Assembly (NCBI GenBank): GCA_036852015.1
Contig: JAANDG010000179.1
Span: forward strand, 1 to 64,000
Reading direction: 5' to 3'
Length of the DNA stretch: 64,000 nt
Origin: Pelodera strongyloides
Lineage: Eukaryota; Nematoda; Chromadorea; Rhabditida; Rhabditidae
A program made the position numbers and the translations under genes. Shown here in pieces: positions 46,098 through 60,400 of the stretch. Position 1 is the first letter of the stretch, and each line of letters starts with the position of its first letter. The notes beneath the pieces are model-generated. The model worked only from the letters and a program-made list of their open reading frames with translations, was not told where the DNA came from and made no database searches.

Positions 46098-47447
46098 TAA
46101 AATGATGATAAGTAACCAGTAAATTGTAATTATCTAATTTTGCCCCAAGTAAGTAGTAAGCTTTAGTACCATGGTAGAAAATATTGTATTTTCTTCTGCT
46201 CAAGGCTAAATGATAAAAACAAATTCCTTTCTCCACAAAATTTCAGCACCAAAAACCAAAAAGAAACTCTCTACTGGCTAACGGCTTCACATTTATTTGT
46301 TTGTATGTTTGTTTTTCCACAATTCGTGGCACTGAGTGACCCTCTCGCCCTGGGGGGCTATTCTACCTTTCGAGATATTTGACTGAGGTAAATAGTACCA
46401 GGTTACGGTCCGCGCTCTACTCTAACGAAAAAATCAAGAGGTCAACTTTTTTTGCGATAGCAACATTTTTCGACATCTACACGTGTAATAAAGCTTTTAG
46501 AATGCCGAAAACGAAAATGAAAGAGAAATTTTAAAGTCTCGAAAGCGCCTCTAACCTTGACGAAAACGAATTCCACCGTATGGATTAGTAAATATTTAAA
46601 TACGACTTGTTTCGTTTTCGGATCCTGAACGCTTGACGTCTTCACCGCTTTTCCTTTTTGATGTGAGCTTTCAGATTTGTTTGATTTTAGCGTCTGGTTT
46701 TCAAAATATGATTGTGTGTTTTCAATTGTCCTCCTCTGTCCTGTGTTGACATGCATACATGACATGCCCATGCGCAACATACCTGCATGTGTAAACTGTA
46801 AACCATGCAATTTATGAATATAAAAAACTTTCTTACTTGTAGTTAACTAAATCGCTAACCGCTATATGTATTCATCAATTAATCATTTTTCTGTTGAATG
46901 GTGGATTGTAAAGGGGAATCGCAGTGTCGAATGATGGCTTATCACTCGAAATCATTAAAAAACCAGCTTTTTTGCTCCCCAAAAGGGGTATAAACAAGCA
47001 GCCGCTTTCTTACATTTCGCTAGTTTCAAACCAAAGGAAGCCAGCGGAAAAAAAACTTAATTGATCTAAAAGTGTTATCAGTTCAGTTGCAAGTTTTATC
47101 AGACCAGAAAAAATTCCAAATTTTTGGCACTTTGAACGAAATATGAAAGCGAAATGGGAAATTTCATGGAACTTTTATATAGGAGTTATAGTTAGTGGAG
47201 CTTGGAAGTGAGTAGAGTTCTAAAGTATAAAAAAGTAATAACTAACAGTAACTTTGCGAAAGGGGATGATGGGACTTACATTGAAGAAAATGTTTTCTGA
47301 TTATCATTTAGTTGGGGGTTTAGTGCATCATTTACAAGTTCCTGACTTACAACTTGTTAGCAAATGTACCGAACAGAGCCGTACGTACAAGATGGGCCGA
47401 TCTCGTTGATAATTCTCTGTACATTATGTTCCAAAACCCATATTAGA

Positions 47448-47610
47448 TGAGACACACATATATAATACATACGCACATACCTACATTGCACACCCGCACA
47501 CATTGCACATACCTACATTGCACACCCGCACACATACACATACGTATTCGCACACATGCACACACATACGCGCACACGCGCGCACGGACGCACACAGACA
47601 CACACGCACT
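47448..47610. repeat. CA-rich microsatellite with an internal duplication
   Basis: ACAC/CGCAC repeat in which CACATACCTACATTGCACAC is directly repeated about 31 bp apart (about 47474 and 47505). The His/Thr-rich frames across it are artefacts. Confidence 0.85.
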
Positions 47611-47749
47611 TACATGCATATTTCTACAACATTTGCAGGGTCCCAACGAACAGTTGTTTGTTTATTTCTCTTCTCGATACCTCAATGCATTTGTGTTTAT
47701 CGTTTGCGTGTTTTCTCGGCAGCCAACAAGTCCTTTCTACCGTTTGGAT

Positions 47750-48192
47750 CTAGTTCCGCAGTGCCAGTGATTCAAATGTGTGTTTCCTTCCGTTAAATGA
47801 TCATTCACCAACAACGAGAAAAGGAGAAAAATCTACTGAAGACGACAAATATACGCGTCCGTTTCCGACCGGTCACTTTTCTACCTTGCCGCGCGGCTAC
47901 GACGCACTTCGGCAGTGTTTACATAACGCGTGCCCGGACCGTTGTTCAAAGTTCTCGTTCTCGACAATGACTGGGTTATCCAACTGGTAATTCTAGAGAG
48001 TAACTTGGCTGGTAAAGGAACTAGATATATGTTTTGGAGTTCGCGTAAGTAAGTGGAAGTAAAGTGACATGATGTCAGTGCTTCGGTGGCACGCAAAAAG
48101 ACATTACGCATGTTTTTATTTATTTTCTTAATTTTAAGTTTATCTGGGGTTACTGTAAGATGTGGCATGTCACTGGATGGGACTTCTAACAC
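47750..48192. other. GC-richer segment open in several frames; probable but unresolved coding
   Basis: Three readings compete. A plus frame of about 78 codons (DHSPTTRKGEKSTEDDK, RPFPTGHFSTLPRGYDAL) ends at a TAA. Another plus frame (LFKVLVLDNDWVIQLVILES) ends at a strong donor (TTCGC then GTAAGT, 48044). A minus frame of 103 codons follows an acceptor (CATCTTACAG). The composition suggests an exon, perhaps a 5' exon of the downstream zinc-finger gene, but I could not choose strand or frame. Confidence 0.3.
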
Positions 48193-49651
48193 TTAACTCG
48201 GCTGGCTCATTACGGTCACATCCTCGTTATAGTTTACTTGCTGTTTGTTACCTTGAACAGGTCAGCGATAGTATATTAACCGCAAAGCCTTGCAATTAAT
48301 CTCTCACCTATCGATCATTGTTAGCTCAGTTTTCTGTTTGAAAGTGCTTTTTAATTGCCTTTTGAATGGTTTTTGAATTTTATTTATTAATCCAATTGTC
48401 GGTTTTAAAAATCAATTGTATTTTTAGAATAACTGAGAATTATTCACGACGTTTTAACGTTTTTTAAACTTTCCTATCTCTTTCAACCTTGGTATAGACA
48501 TTTTTACATGGAAACAATGGTCTTTCAAAATTTCAACCTGCTGCACGAGAAGCACCTTCTTTTTGCTGTGCTTACTGCAAGAAAAGAAGCGCAGCTGAAG
48601 TTTGCTGCTACATCATTCCTACACCCCTAATCCCGACAAACTTTACCGTGACATATTATCCCTTTATAACTTGACTTTAAAACGAGTACGTATACCACAT
48701 AATCCGCATTTCGCGATTCAGGATTTTATTAATTTGATCATCAAATTTGGCAATAAAAGCTCCAATATTATTTATTCTGTTCGCAATTTCACACAAAATG
48801 AAAGCTATTTTCCTCGCCAAATACCACGTGTTTATCTGCCGGTGCCCTAAGACCCTTATTTTTTTTATTCAATTTTATATTTATATTTAGAATTTTAGAA
48901 TAACAACACATTTGTAAAATCCTGTAAATACACGTAAATTATCTATATCCAAATTGACATAAATAGATAAACGGAGAAATTGTGAAATTTTTAATGTTCA
49001 CGAACTTGGCGTTTGTTTTTGGTTTAGGTCCATTTTTCATTATTTTCGTTTCAAGGGTCTATTAGATAATACATATGTCTCTTGTGCTTCTAGGCTTTTT
49101 GTGTTTAATTTGCGGACCCCTGCAGAGCCATGGCACCTATCCTTCCAACTATTAGCTCTTCCCTCGAATGTTTGTACCATTTTTGAAGTGACCCCTGAAG
49201 TAGAACCATTTCTCTAGATCTCTCATTTCAGCATACTTTAATCTCCTTTCACTGCCAGCACTCTCTTCGCCTGCTGCACTATATCAGCGGTATTTGCCAG
49301 TCGCCTACCCTGACCCCTACCCTTTCCTGAGTTTTTTGGTGGAACCGCCCAGGGTGTGTACCAATGGGATTTTTGGAGAACCATGGAACTCTCAAATACT
49401 TACCTAGCGGCTCTTATTAGTATCACACTTGTGGGGTTAGGGTTTTAGTGGGAATTTTCCTTCGGGAACTTAGAAGGAAATATTAATATAAACTACTTGT
49501 GCTCCCCGTTTTTCATGGTTCTTCACTTGTAATGAAACTTGCAAACTTAACAATTTTGCCATGCTGAAATACTTGGGACTTGAGAACTTGAACGTCCACA
49601 AGAATATGTATTTAGTTATTTCAAAGTAACACCAATTTCATTACAACTGTA
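48193..49651. other. No supported gene
   Basis: AT-rich sequence. A plus frame of 82 codons (48602-48850, LYRDILSLYNLTLKRVR) preceded by a 40-codon frame at 48509 could be a coding relic; neither has clear splice sites. Confidence 0.3.
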
Positions 49652-49829
49652 TTTAAGCGAAATACCGGCCGGTTTTTGAAACGCATCGGGTACGCCAGCA
49701 TTCTTATGCCGCTTATGCAAATGAGCATAAAGTAGAAAACAAAACGAGCTAAATTCGAGTAAATTAGCATAAATACGTAAGAATTCAGTTGTCCACGATG
49801 CGTTTCAAAAACAGGCCGGTATTTCGCCG
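49652..49829. mobile_element. MITE family B copy 1
   Basis: TTTAAGCGAAATACCGGCCG at the left pairs with ACAGGCCGGTATTTCGC at the right. The interior shares GCAAATGAGCATAAAGTAGA and CATAAATACGTAAGAATTC with copies 2-4. Confidence 0.85.
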
Positions 49830-50446
49830 TTCTCGTATATATTGTTTCGTATATATTGTTCTCTTACCAACGCATACCATATTTTGGGGCCCTATAAAAA
49901 ATCAATTTCCCATCTGATTTCATTAATTATCTCAAAATGATGGTTTCTCGACCAGGCTGTCCAATCTCTAGAGTGTTGCGTAACCCGTTGCCCCCCTCCG
50001 GGCCTAAAAGGGTAGGTACCCCAAGGCTAGATGCACCCTGACCTTGGGCTAAGCTGCGCACTTTCTCTCTCTCTCTCTTATCTCCCTCATTCTCTCTGAT
50101 TCTCACTATTTCTCGCTCTAATTCTGACTCTCGACAATTACAAATAACACACTGACACCATTTTTCCTTCCCCACTGAGTTGCCTTGACTTTGTGACCTT
50201 CAAATATTCGCTTTCTTACTTTCGCCCGTTTTTGATTGCTGACTGTCTTACTGTAGGCCTGTGACGACTTTTGAAACGCCTACTGGAATATTTTTAGCAA
50301 ATCTTTTCGGATTCTTAGAAGATGTGTAACTTTTCCGTTTCGGTTTTATTCAGCTCTAGTTAGAGTTCTGTGGAACAACTTAATTTCGTACGTTCTTTAA
50401 TAGCTAGTTAAGAAGCCGTTCAGTTTAAACTTATGTCTCTTTTCAG

Positions 50447-53400
50447 GTTGGCACTTCCTCATTTGGTTCGTCAACGCCGCCGCCTCAGAATTCAGTGAAA
50501 ATCTTCAACACCGAAGCTTTCTGCCATATTTGTCAGGTATGAATTCCTTACATTCTCTTCAAATTGAGTTCAGTCACATTTGGGAACCACCTCCCAACTC
50601 TCCCAACTTACCCTATGGCACTTATTTTAAAACAAGTTATGTACCATTGGGGTGATCCTCCCCAACATCCTAATGTTGTTTGGAAAGTCCTTTATTAGAA
50701 ACTGTCGTAACTGTCGGTAGGTAGCTGTCGGTAGGTAGTAGGTAACTGTCGGTAACTGTAGGTAGTAGGTAACTGTCGTAACTGTCGGTAGGTAGCGGTA
50801 GGTAGTAGGTAACTGTCGGTAACTAGAAAGTCGGTAACACTCGGTAACTGTTAGCTTTTCTCTCATCTAAACGTAAACTAGCGCGCACTTACAGCACAGT
50901 AAGAACTCAAACTACGTTCAGTTATCATATTTCCATGTGTATTTTGAATCGTGTAGATGTTGTCAAAATATTCAATATCAGAGAATACCAACTTTTTGGG
51001 CACTTGGTTCGTCTAAGGCATGTCTGTAGGCCCGCAAGTCTCCCCTTTATGTTTCATCCCTTTTTTCCGTCGCTGAGTATTATCGCGTGTTCTCTCTATT
51101 CTTAGAGTTCGGATTGTTTTTGTAAATGACAACTCAGTTTGTGAAGTGCATTGTACCGTAGGAAAATGTCTTTATCTAACCGCTTGCCTAGGGTTAGGTA
51201 TTAGGTGGACAGACATGGTTTAAACTTGTGCGGCCTGTTTTGGTGTACTTGAGCTGATCCGAAGCTAGCTCGATGAAGATACCGACCAGTTTTTCAAACG
51301 CATCTTGGACGTTTGCAGTTTTATGCATCATATGCAAATGAGCATAATTTAGAATAAAAAACATAGACCCCAATTCGACCCCACTTAGCATAAATACCAT
51401 AAGAATGCAGTTCTGCGCGATGCGTTTCAAAAACCAGCCGGTATTTCGCTTGAAAGCGAAATTCCGGTCGGTTTTTGAAACGCATTGCGTGCACTTGCTT
51501 TCTTATACAACATATGCAAATGAGCAAAAAGTAGAATAAAAACTAGACCCCAATTCGACCCCACTTTGCATAACACATAGGAATGCAAATACTTGAGATG
51601 CGTTTCAAAAACCGGCCGGTATTTCGCTTTAAGCAGACTTCTAGCACCAACCATAAGCTACTAAGTTAGATAATCATTTAGCTTAGCGGTATATAAACGG
51701 CATTCATACCGTAGTTGTTTTGCACATTTGAATAAAGCAAAGGACTGGCGTGGTAGTCATTGTGGTACGAGTCCGAGGGTACCAACGTGGGAATTTGTGA
51801 CCTGTCTTTTGACTTTGTACCATTCAGTGTTGAACTCGCGACCATTTTTAATTGTCTTGTACTTTCACATAACGGCAATAATTTTTCCTTTTGAACCGTA
51901 ACATGCTACTAATAATACATGGTTTTATTGAACGTTTAAAAAAATGCTGTTTTCGTGAAAATTTTGGATTCCAAGACTACGTCAAAACCAAACTTTGTGT
52001 ATCTATAAATTTCCGGATTGAAGTCTAAATGTCTTTACTAATCCGCATCCTACTATTCAATCATTTGGCGCATTATTTCAGACATGAGACTGACCTTTTC
52101 AAAATTATTCGTCATTATTTCCTACTGAGACCTAAACTAAACTAAATCCAACCAAGAGTCTGGTTTTTCTCATTTGGCAGTCTTTTGTAAGCCTGAAATC
52201 GTAGAAGGATTCAGTCATAGAAATATAGTAAATATAAAATAGAATATCCTAATCCTTTTATATTGAAACGATGAAAATCGTTTGAAATTCCGTTCCCACG
52301 TCTTATGTGTGTAACACACAAAAAAATTCGCGGTGAAACATGCAAAAATCGCATATTCAAAAAGTTGACCTTTTATATAGAGAAACGCAAAAAGAAGCCT
52401 CATCCTATTAGACAATTTTGTCTTAAAGCGAAATACCTGCCGGTTTTTGAAACGCTTCGAGTTGACCAGCATTTTTAGGCAGCTTATGCAAATGAACATA
52501 AATTAGAATAAAAAATCTAGCTAAATTCGGGTAACTTGGCATAAGTACGAAAGAATTCAGTTCTCCACGGTGCGTTTCAAAACCGGCCGGTATTTCGCTT
52601 CAATTAATAGTATTTTGACTAATAAGAAAGCTGCAAAAAAAATATTTTGTTATTGTTAACATAATTTTTTTTTCTTCTAACTTTGATATTTCTCGAAATA
52701 TTCTCATCTCCTGTAGATTCAAGCCGAAAATTAAAACGAAAATTTTGTACTTTTTAAACAGTGTTTTTCACATTACAACACCGATATTGAGATGTCCGAA
52801 ACTAATTTCAAGTCCAAAAAGACTTTCTGAATACATCATTTTTTTAATAAACTTTGCCGCTTTGCGTCTGTTTTACACTGTTTAGCATACAAATTGGGAG
52901 TTTTGCTGCTGGCGTACTGCTGGCCGAAAATTCATCTTGATTTAAAACGTGTTATGATTACCAATATTGCCAAATTTCCTCGTTGCTGTGACAATATTGG
53001 TATAAGTTTTAAAGATTTATAGAAATATAAATTTTGTTGGATAATATTAGAAAAAATATTTTTTTTTTCATTATACTTATACTTATTGTTAGGTAGTGTA
53101 GAAACTAGAAGCCATGATACATAATAAGGAAGCGTAACATTCCAGCCACAAGTCAACGAAAGGCCTTTTACGTTACCGCCCGAAAAGTTGCGCAATTTGC
53201 ATGTCGGGAGTAGATTTACCCCTTTAGATTGCAATTAAATGACTACTTACGTGCTGCGGTGCCAAGGGCGTGAGACAGTTTAAGTAGCACTTTTTATGAA
53301 GAACATAGTCACCCAATGGCAAAAATGGATAATAATAATAATAATAATAGGGTAGTGAAATTTGGGTCCCGAAAGTGAAATTTGGTAGTGAAATTTGGAT

Positions 53401-53759
53401 CCCGAAATTTGGGTATTGTATCTTCCACTGTCCTCCATATTATAGATACTTTAGGGACATATTATCTGTAGTCGATTATTTACATATACCTCAGGACCTC
53501 GTATTGAACCACCCTTGGAGCCTTGAATACAAGGGCAAGGCCTTGTAGCGTAAAAGATTTATTTATTTACATATACTGTAACTTTAACCTTGTCACACTG
53601 TTAAAGTGCTCTAATTTTTGCAGGTAGAATACTTACAGCATCCTCTCTTTATCGCACTTCCGCAAAGTGTAAACTTGCGAGAAAATAAACGACGCTTTGC
53701 AACTTTAACACGCAAACAAATAGTTGAATGCTTTGGTTAAGTAGACGCTCGCCTTTCTC

Positions 53760-53794
<35 letters not shown>

Positions 53795-56700
53795 CTCTTT
53801 CTCTGTCTATCTCTCTCTTTCCCTCTCTTTCTCTCTCTCTCTCTCTCTCTTTATGTCCCTCTCTCTCTCTCTTTCTCTCTTTCTCTCTACGTTCCCCTCT
53901 TGAGAATGTATCGAAGTGTAGCGTCATCTAGTTTACTCGATGAGAGCGTTTCTCAACTTTTCGAGATTTTTTTCGCTTTTCACATAGTCGAACTGTTGAA
54001 CTCACTTTGACATTAACAGTAATACTTCATTGATTATGTGTTGACAGAAATCTTTTAATCACTGATGTTTGATGCGCTTGCGTTGGGGCGCGCGCGCAAA
54101 ATTTTATAGTAGTGCCTAACCTCACGTTTACAGACACGCCAAATATTACTCCAACCCTCCTCTGGTTTGTTATTTTCAATAAAACATCGAAAGATAGTTT
54201 GCCGTTACGTTTTCCCCTGTTACCAGTGTTTCATTGCACTCGTTTACCGTAAGCTAATCGTCTGATTTGCTTCGGAGTTTAAGCTTGCAGTGTAGCTCTC
54301 GGACTTGCTGTGTCCCTGGCTGGCTCGTTGTGCCCAGTACCGAGATTTGTTCTACGATGCAACTAGTCGTCTCAAAAAGGTTCCTGGATTATGGAAAGTG
54401 ACTTCGGATCATTTCCCTTTCTTGATATTTCTATCTTTAGTTGAATCCGTTGAATGGATTGTGTTTACTCTAAGTGATTCTCACAGTCGCGCACCTTTCT
54501 TCTGGGGGTTTCGAGGGGGAAGACACCTTATGGAATCTCTCTCTCTATCTCTCTGTCTCTCATTCTCTCTATCTCTCTCTATATCTCTCTATCTCTCGCT
54601 CTCTCTTGAGGCTCGAATTTTGCCGCCAAAATCGTCGCTTACAATACCGGATTCTACCGTAATTTGTTCAGAATTCTCAAAATCAAGAATCCAGAGTAGA
54701 AATCCAGGTAGTTTGTTTCCTTATGCAGCTTGCATTTATTAGTCAGATCTGAACGGTTAGACTTATGGTTCACCGAGTCGAAAAGTTCACATTGGTCAGG
54801 TCTTAAAATAACATCTAGCAACTCGAAAACCAAAGGTACCCTAAGATGTGGTTCAGTAAAGACATCATCATACTAACAAGGGACTTCGAACAAACAGTTA
54901 CTATAAGATTTCCTTTAATCTTGTGGAATTTTCTGCCTAATGATCACCTCGCGCATTTGATTTCCGTTTTCTTCAAAATTGAGATAGTTCGTTCGTTTTA
55001 TAGTTTACTTTGACACTTCAAACCAATTTATCCCATTTCACTCCGAAAAAAAGGGCGACGGAAAAAAACTATCAATTTTTCGAGATCATTGCTAGCGATC
55101 AAGAGCACTTTCGGCGGCTCGATTAATTTTAGAAACTCAAGTGAATTAATTATAGAATTGTATCCAGAGGTGTAAGACATACGATGTCTTCTTGTCTTCT
55201 TATTCTTATTAACTATGGTCTTCTTATTAACTTATTTAATGACGTACATCGCATCACGCGAGTTATGATGTGTAGTTTTCTCTTTTTTTCCCCAATTGTT
55301 TTATGATGTATGTAAAATCATAGTGTTTGATCCTACCGCTGGGGGTCAACGTTAAATATTACCTCACCTTTGTCGGTTTTTCCGATTGAGTAGTTTTTTG
55401 CGTTTTATTTAAGGTTAAATTTTCCACCCTACATCTTGAGCTTGTTTATATATCCAGCCCTATTTTCCTACGCCAACATCTAAAAAGCTAATGAATTGAA
55501 ACCGTTAATGGCTGATGTTTTATAAATGAAGTAGTACTGTAGTTCGAAAAACATCCTAACTATTGGTATGAAATAATTTTCCTTGGAAGCTGAATATCTT
55601 CTTTCGACTTAATTTTTTGTGTATTGCGTATCTAGGGTCGTATACCAGTGGTGACCCCCAATCTAAGTGACCCCTAGCCGTAACTCTTGACATTAGTCTT
55701 CCTCTCTAAAGCACTCCACCAAACCCATACTATTCCTTACCCTGGATATCCTGAGTCTCTTTCTCACTATACTGAATAGGTACATCTCTCACACTTTCGT
55801 CTCTCTCCCTCTCCCATTAATTCATTCATCTTTAAACAAAGGTTTGTGCGCACCATTTTTCCACCTTATTCACAGACTTACGCTCCTCCCATCCGAGATA
55901 AACTTTGTGCCCCAGGCAAGTAAAACCCCGAAATTTGAATGCGCCCATGGTGTGCAGATGGTGTGGAAGTTACGCTTTGCAAGTTATATTTCGACTTGCA
56001 CCCTGAGGGTATATGTGATATGACCCACCCCCCCTAATCTGAACAAACTCTTTCATTATATTCCGAATTCACGTTGAATATTTTATATTTCTCTTCCTGC
56101 TTGTAGTTCCGTCTCTTAACTAAATAACAGTGTTTTGCCAAGTTTTACCCATGCTTTGTGGATGTTCCTTGACAATGTATGCATATTTTACATTTATTGT
56201 CAAACATTTCTATTTTACCTAAACAAATTCCTTTTGTGCTTTTTGTGTAAGGAAGATAACGTGTAAAAGTTATTTATTCAAAACTTATTTACTGGGAAGT
56301 AGAAGACGACACATAACTGTACCTTTTGTGTTCAACGTACCTTTCTTGTTTGATAATGCTCGATTTCGCCTTCTTTTTCTTATGACTTATGGTTCTTATG
56401 TATTAGCGTAGATCTTATTTCCATTTTTTTTCTGACTGTGAGTGGAACCTCTGCTAAAGAATCATACAAGACTATTCTTATTAGATTTTTCTAATGATGG
56501 TTCTAAAAGCTTGCACATGCATCATGCTTTCAAGCGTTATCTAACAAATGGCCACCGTACTCCACATCCACACATAGAACAGATACTGTAGCAACTGGTT
56601 TCCGAACTAAGAGTTCCCTAAAGATCACTTAGTTTCCTGTGTGAGTTTTGCAAAGAAATGGTCGAAGAGACGAGCCAAACAATCTCTTCCGCCTTGGCGG

Positions 56701-57377
56701 GCCAAGGTCCGTGGCGTACGTACCTCACTCTGTGTTTACATAGGTATTTTGCAACTAAATGCGCTCTCGGTTAGTTGCCTTCTCTCTATCTCACGCTCTC
56801 TCTCTTTCTCTCTATCATTCTCTCTGTCTCTCTAACTCTCCCAAGACTCTAGCCCACCCTCCCCTCCTAATAGTATGTAGTAGTACGACGTTCCGAAATT
56901 TGTTTACCAATTTTTTTTTCGAAATTTTAAAAATAGAAAATTCTGCAACGATGTCACACAGCTAATCAGATGGGGTGTAATAACACATGATTGAATTTGA
57001 GTGGTTTTTTCTCTCTCACTCGACAATCAATTTTTGAGGAGGTGATGAAATAGGTTATTAAATGGAGGATTAGAAATTGTGGATGGTTATGAGAGTATTC
57101 TAATTTGTGCCCTCAAGGTTTACTGTAGTTTTACTGGGGCAGAAACTTGGCTCTTTAGTGAATGTGACAGTGGCCAGGTGATTACTTTTGCATGGGATGA
57201 AACCTGCAAGTCATGTTCAGTGTAATAATAGCATATCATTGATTATACTCAATTAGCAATTCCGTAGTTAGTCCAAAAAAATTGTGACTAAAGGGCTTTG
57301 CCAGGGGCCAGGGGACATATTTTTTATTTAGGTTCCAGAGGTAAATTTACAGAATGAGAGAGAGAGATGAGAGAGAC

Positions 57378-57411
<34 letters not shown>

Positions 57412-60400
57412 GGGAAGGAAGGAAGGAGACCGAGAGATGAGGAAAAAGAGAAAATTTTCGAAATTTCAATGACCGTGTCCGCGTGCAATCTAAGGGTTGC
57501 ACTTTTGCAGCCGATTTTTCGGTGCTAGCACTTTTGAAATCTAGTTGTTTTTTATTTGATTAGTTCACTCTCGTTTCGCTGTTTACGATTTGATTGTAAT
57601 AAAGGGCCCCAGTTTTTTGTTTCATTACTGTTTTTGTTTCTTACACTTTGAAGTCGCCAGCGTGTTTTCATCCTAGGATTGATCAAAAATGTTTCGGATT
57701 TTTACTTTGAATTTATAAGTTTGAATTTAAGATTATTAACTATTGAGTTTCCAATGCGTTTTACGTCTTAGGTCTTCCATATCCTTTGTTAGCGCGATAG
57801 CGCTAACATAGTTTTGTTGTATATGATTACGGTAGGCTGCGCTGAGCGTTTTGATCTAAATGTGAGCCCGCAATAATGGTGCCAGGTTTTAGCTAGAGCG
57901 CGCGAAGGGAGCTTCGCGCGCTACATAATCACACATATAGTTATCACTCGCGCGAAAACTAGGCTGTTCCGCTGGTTTGAGCAGAAAAAATAAAGGTCAT
58001 TTCCTTTTTTCAAAACGCGACTGAAAAGCGTCGAAAGTTTGCTTTTTCAGTCTGATAAATTAGTCCGAAAAATAGTTTTATCTCTTAAACGCACACCTAG
58101 ATTTTTCACTTTTGTCTTTTTTATTTCTTCAGTTTTGTGTGGAATCCACACTCTCCTCACACACGCCCAAAATTTTTGGGAAACCTATTTCACGCATTTT
58201 CAAGGCCGAAATACGGTATTAGTGGAGGATATTAAACCAATTTTGAAATTTTTTTGGTGATGAACTGATGGAAAGATTTCGTGCTTTCTTAATATTTTTT
58301 ATTTCGGAACTTTCTGTCTCGCGGCATTTGAATAGATCCTGTTTTCAAAATCTGTCTTTTAATTTAATGTTTCTTTGATTTACATTTGTTTGCATATGTG
58401 GCTCTCCCTACTCAATCGCGTGCAAAACTACCGTATGCCATCTGGGAGCAGTCATGTTTGTTGCGATGCATTTTGCGGCTTCTTAGTCCGTGGCCTAAGG
58501 GGGCCAATAATCGTCAGCGACCGAAAATTCTAATTTCTGAAATTCTGAGCGCTTATTGGCTTCGTTGGCCGGTGTATCACTGTCTGCCACTCTCCTCTTT
58601 TACGTGTTATTTTTTCTGGGCATTTTTTGGACATTTCGAACTACAATACGGTGCTTTAGACTTTGTGAAAGTTGTGTGCCTTCTTCTCTCACATGTGAGT
58701 ATTAATTCCTTTTATTATATTATTACACAATTGTCTAGATTACTTTCAGTGTTAACAGAGTTAACAGATAAAGATTATAACTAGGATCGTTTTATCTGTA
58801 ATATTTATGACTTTTAGTACCAAAAGCAATGATTCTATATCCCTATCTCCTATGCTTATTAGTAGCTCGGGCCACCCGACTACGGTAGTTTTCTCTCCGG
58901 AAATTCGTTGAAAGAAATAGAGACCACGCCCATTTTTGAAATAGCTACTTTTGAGATAAACTTATTCTTGAAATTATCATAATCTTGATAAAATTGAAGG
59001 GGTGGAGAAACTCCCATGATAATTTTTTAGATGAATAAGTTAACTACTTAACTGTAGTTTACTAGTTTAGGCCCTTATTTATGGACATCGATTTTGCACA
59101 GTAGAATTGTAAAATGCTTTTTTTGTCGCCATTTTTTGTTGATATTTCTTGCATGTTTTTGAAGCGCAAGACTTTGAACAACAATTCGCCTACACATATT
59201 CTTCCAAAATTCTTACGATGTAATTACAGTTTGCCGGCTTATAAGTTTAGCACCCTTCAGCATGGTTAATGCGTCTTCTTTCCACAATATATCGTAAAAC
59301 ACATTTAAACCAGTCGCGTAATTGTTGGCTGGAGTAGTTGTATTGGATTAATCGTAGTTGTATTACGATGATCCGAGTTTTATTTCACTCGTTCCGCGCT
59401 TTTCCCGAAGAACAGAAACCTGAGTGGTATAGTAGTAGCCAGCCACCTCTTACTATAAGACACTGCTGTTTTTTTAGCCCATCGAGTTACCAGATTTATA
59501 TATAAATTAGCCCTGAGAGCATGGCTCAGAACAGGATTTCGTGTTTTTAAGTTATTGTATAGTATTGAATGTTAGACGAGGAACTCTAGGAGTGCTATAG
59601 CTATATAGTGAGAGAGGAGCTGAAGCGTGGAGAGAGAAGTTCAGGTAGAGAGTTGGGAAACCCTGCTAATACTTCGAGAGAGAGAGAGAGAGACTAGAGA
59701 CAGAGGGTTTACGCAATAACCAATAACATGCATCTCGTCGGAGGAGTATAATAATTGCTAAGTAATGGTGTGACTTGTTAGAGAATGCTCGTCGAATGCA
59801 AAACTTGAAGGATCCTGTTAAACGACGTAATGGAAGCTGGATTTATGTGGACGCACCTTGCATTCTTGACTTTTAATATTAAAATATTACAGTCCGAGGT
59901 CTGAGCCTAATTTCACAGGTTTCCATGCAAGATTTTTTCGCTAATACTGTATAAGCTTCTTTGAAAGTAAGTGATCGAAGCGGTATCTAAAACTGGCTAA
60001 TGGCTACGGTGTGCACAATGGAGCGTAGTAGCGGCTTATGTTCCTTACATGGGCCCCTCATAATTATGGACTAAACAGACTAAACTATAACATTATCATG
60101 CAAAAATTCCAGTTTTTTTTCACATTGGCTGTTGTTTGTAGTCCTGTGGTATTGTTAGTCGACAGTTTTATTTTGTTGTGTATAAATATATGCGTGTTTT
60201 TATGTGTATGCATATGTATTAGGTTTGTGCATTTTGATTTACATTGTATTTACTTTATTTGCTTTACTCCTCCACTATTGCAAACATAAAACAATAACAA
60301 AAACCGGTAGTCGAGACTTATAATAACTTGATCAGACCAGTTTTGTTCTATTGTTTTTCTACATATATTTATGCCCTCTAAAGGGAAACAAACCCCTATT

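Larger units (their letters stand above)
43200..47440. other. No supported gene
   Basis: AT-rich with a (CT)n tract (45615-45711), a minus-oriented retroelement tail (46037-46097) and a minus frame of 122 codons (46442-46810) without recognisable motif or splice support. No exon chain could be built on either strand. Confidence 0.4.

Noticed and set aside
51194..51654. Three overlapping minus ORFs with similar sequences
   Set aside because: They translate the family B MITE copies; the similarity reflects the element, not a protein.
53649..53931. Ser/Leu- and Arg/Glu-rich ORFs across GA/CT tracts here and at 38.7, 39.0, 45.6, 54.5, 56.7, 57.4 and 63.6 kb
   Set aside because: They are translations of microsatellites.
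58386..58784. 132-codon plus-strand ORF
   Set aside because: No domain, no splice context, odd composition, and it lies inside the zinc-finger-gene intron.
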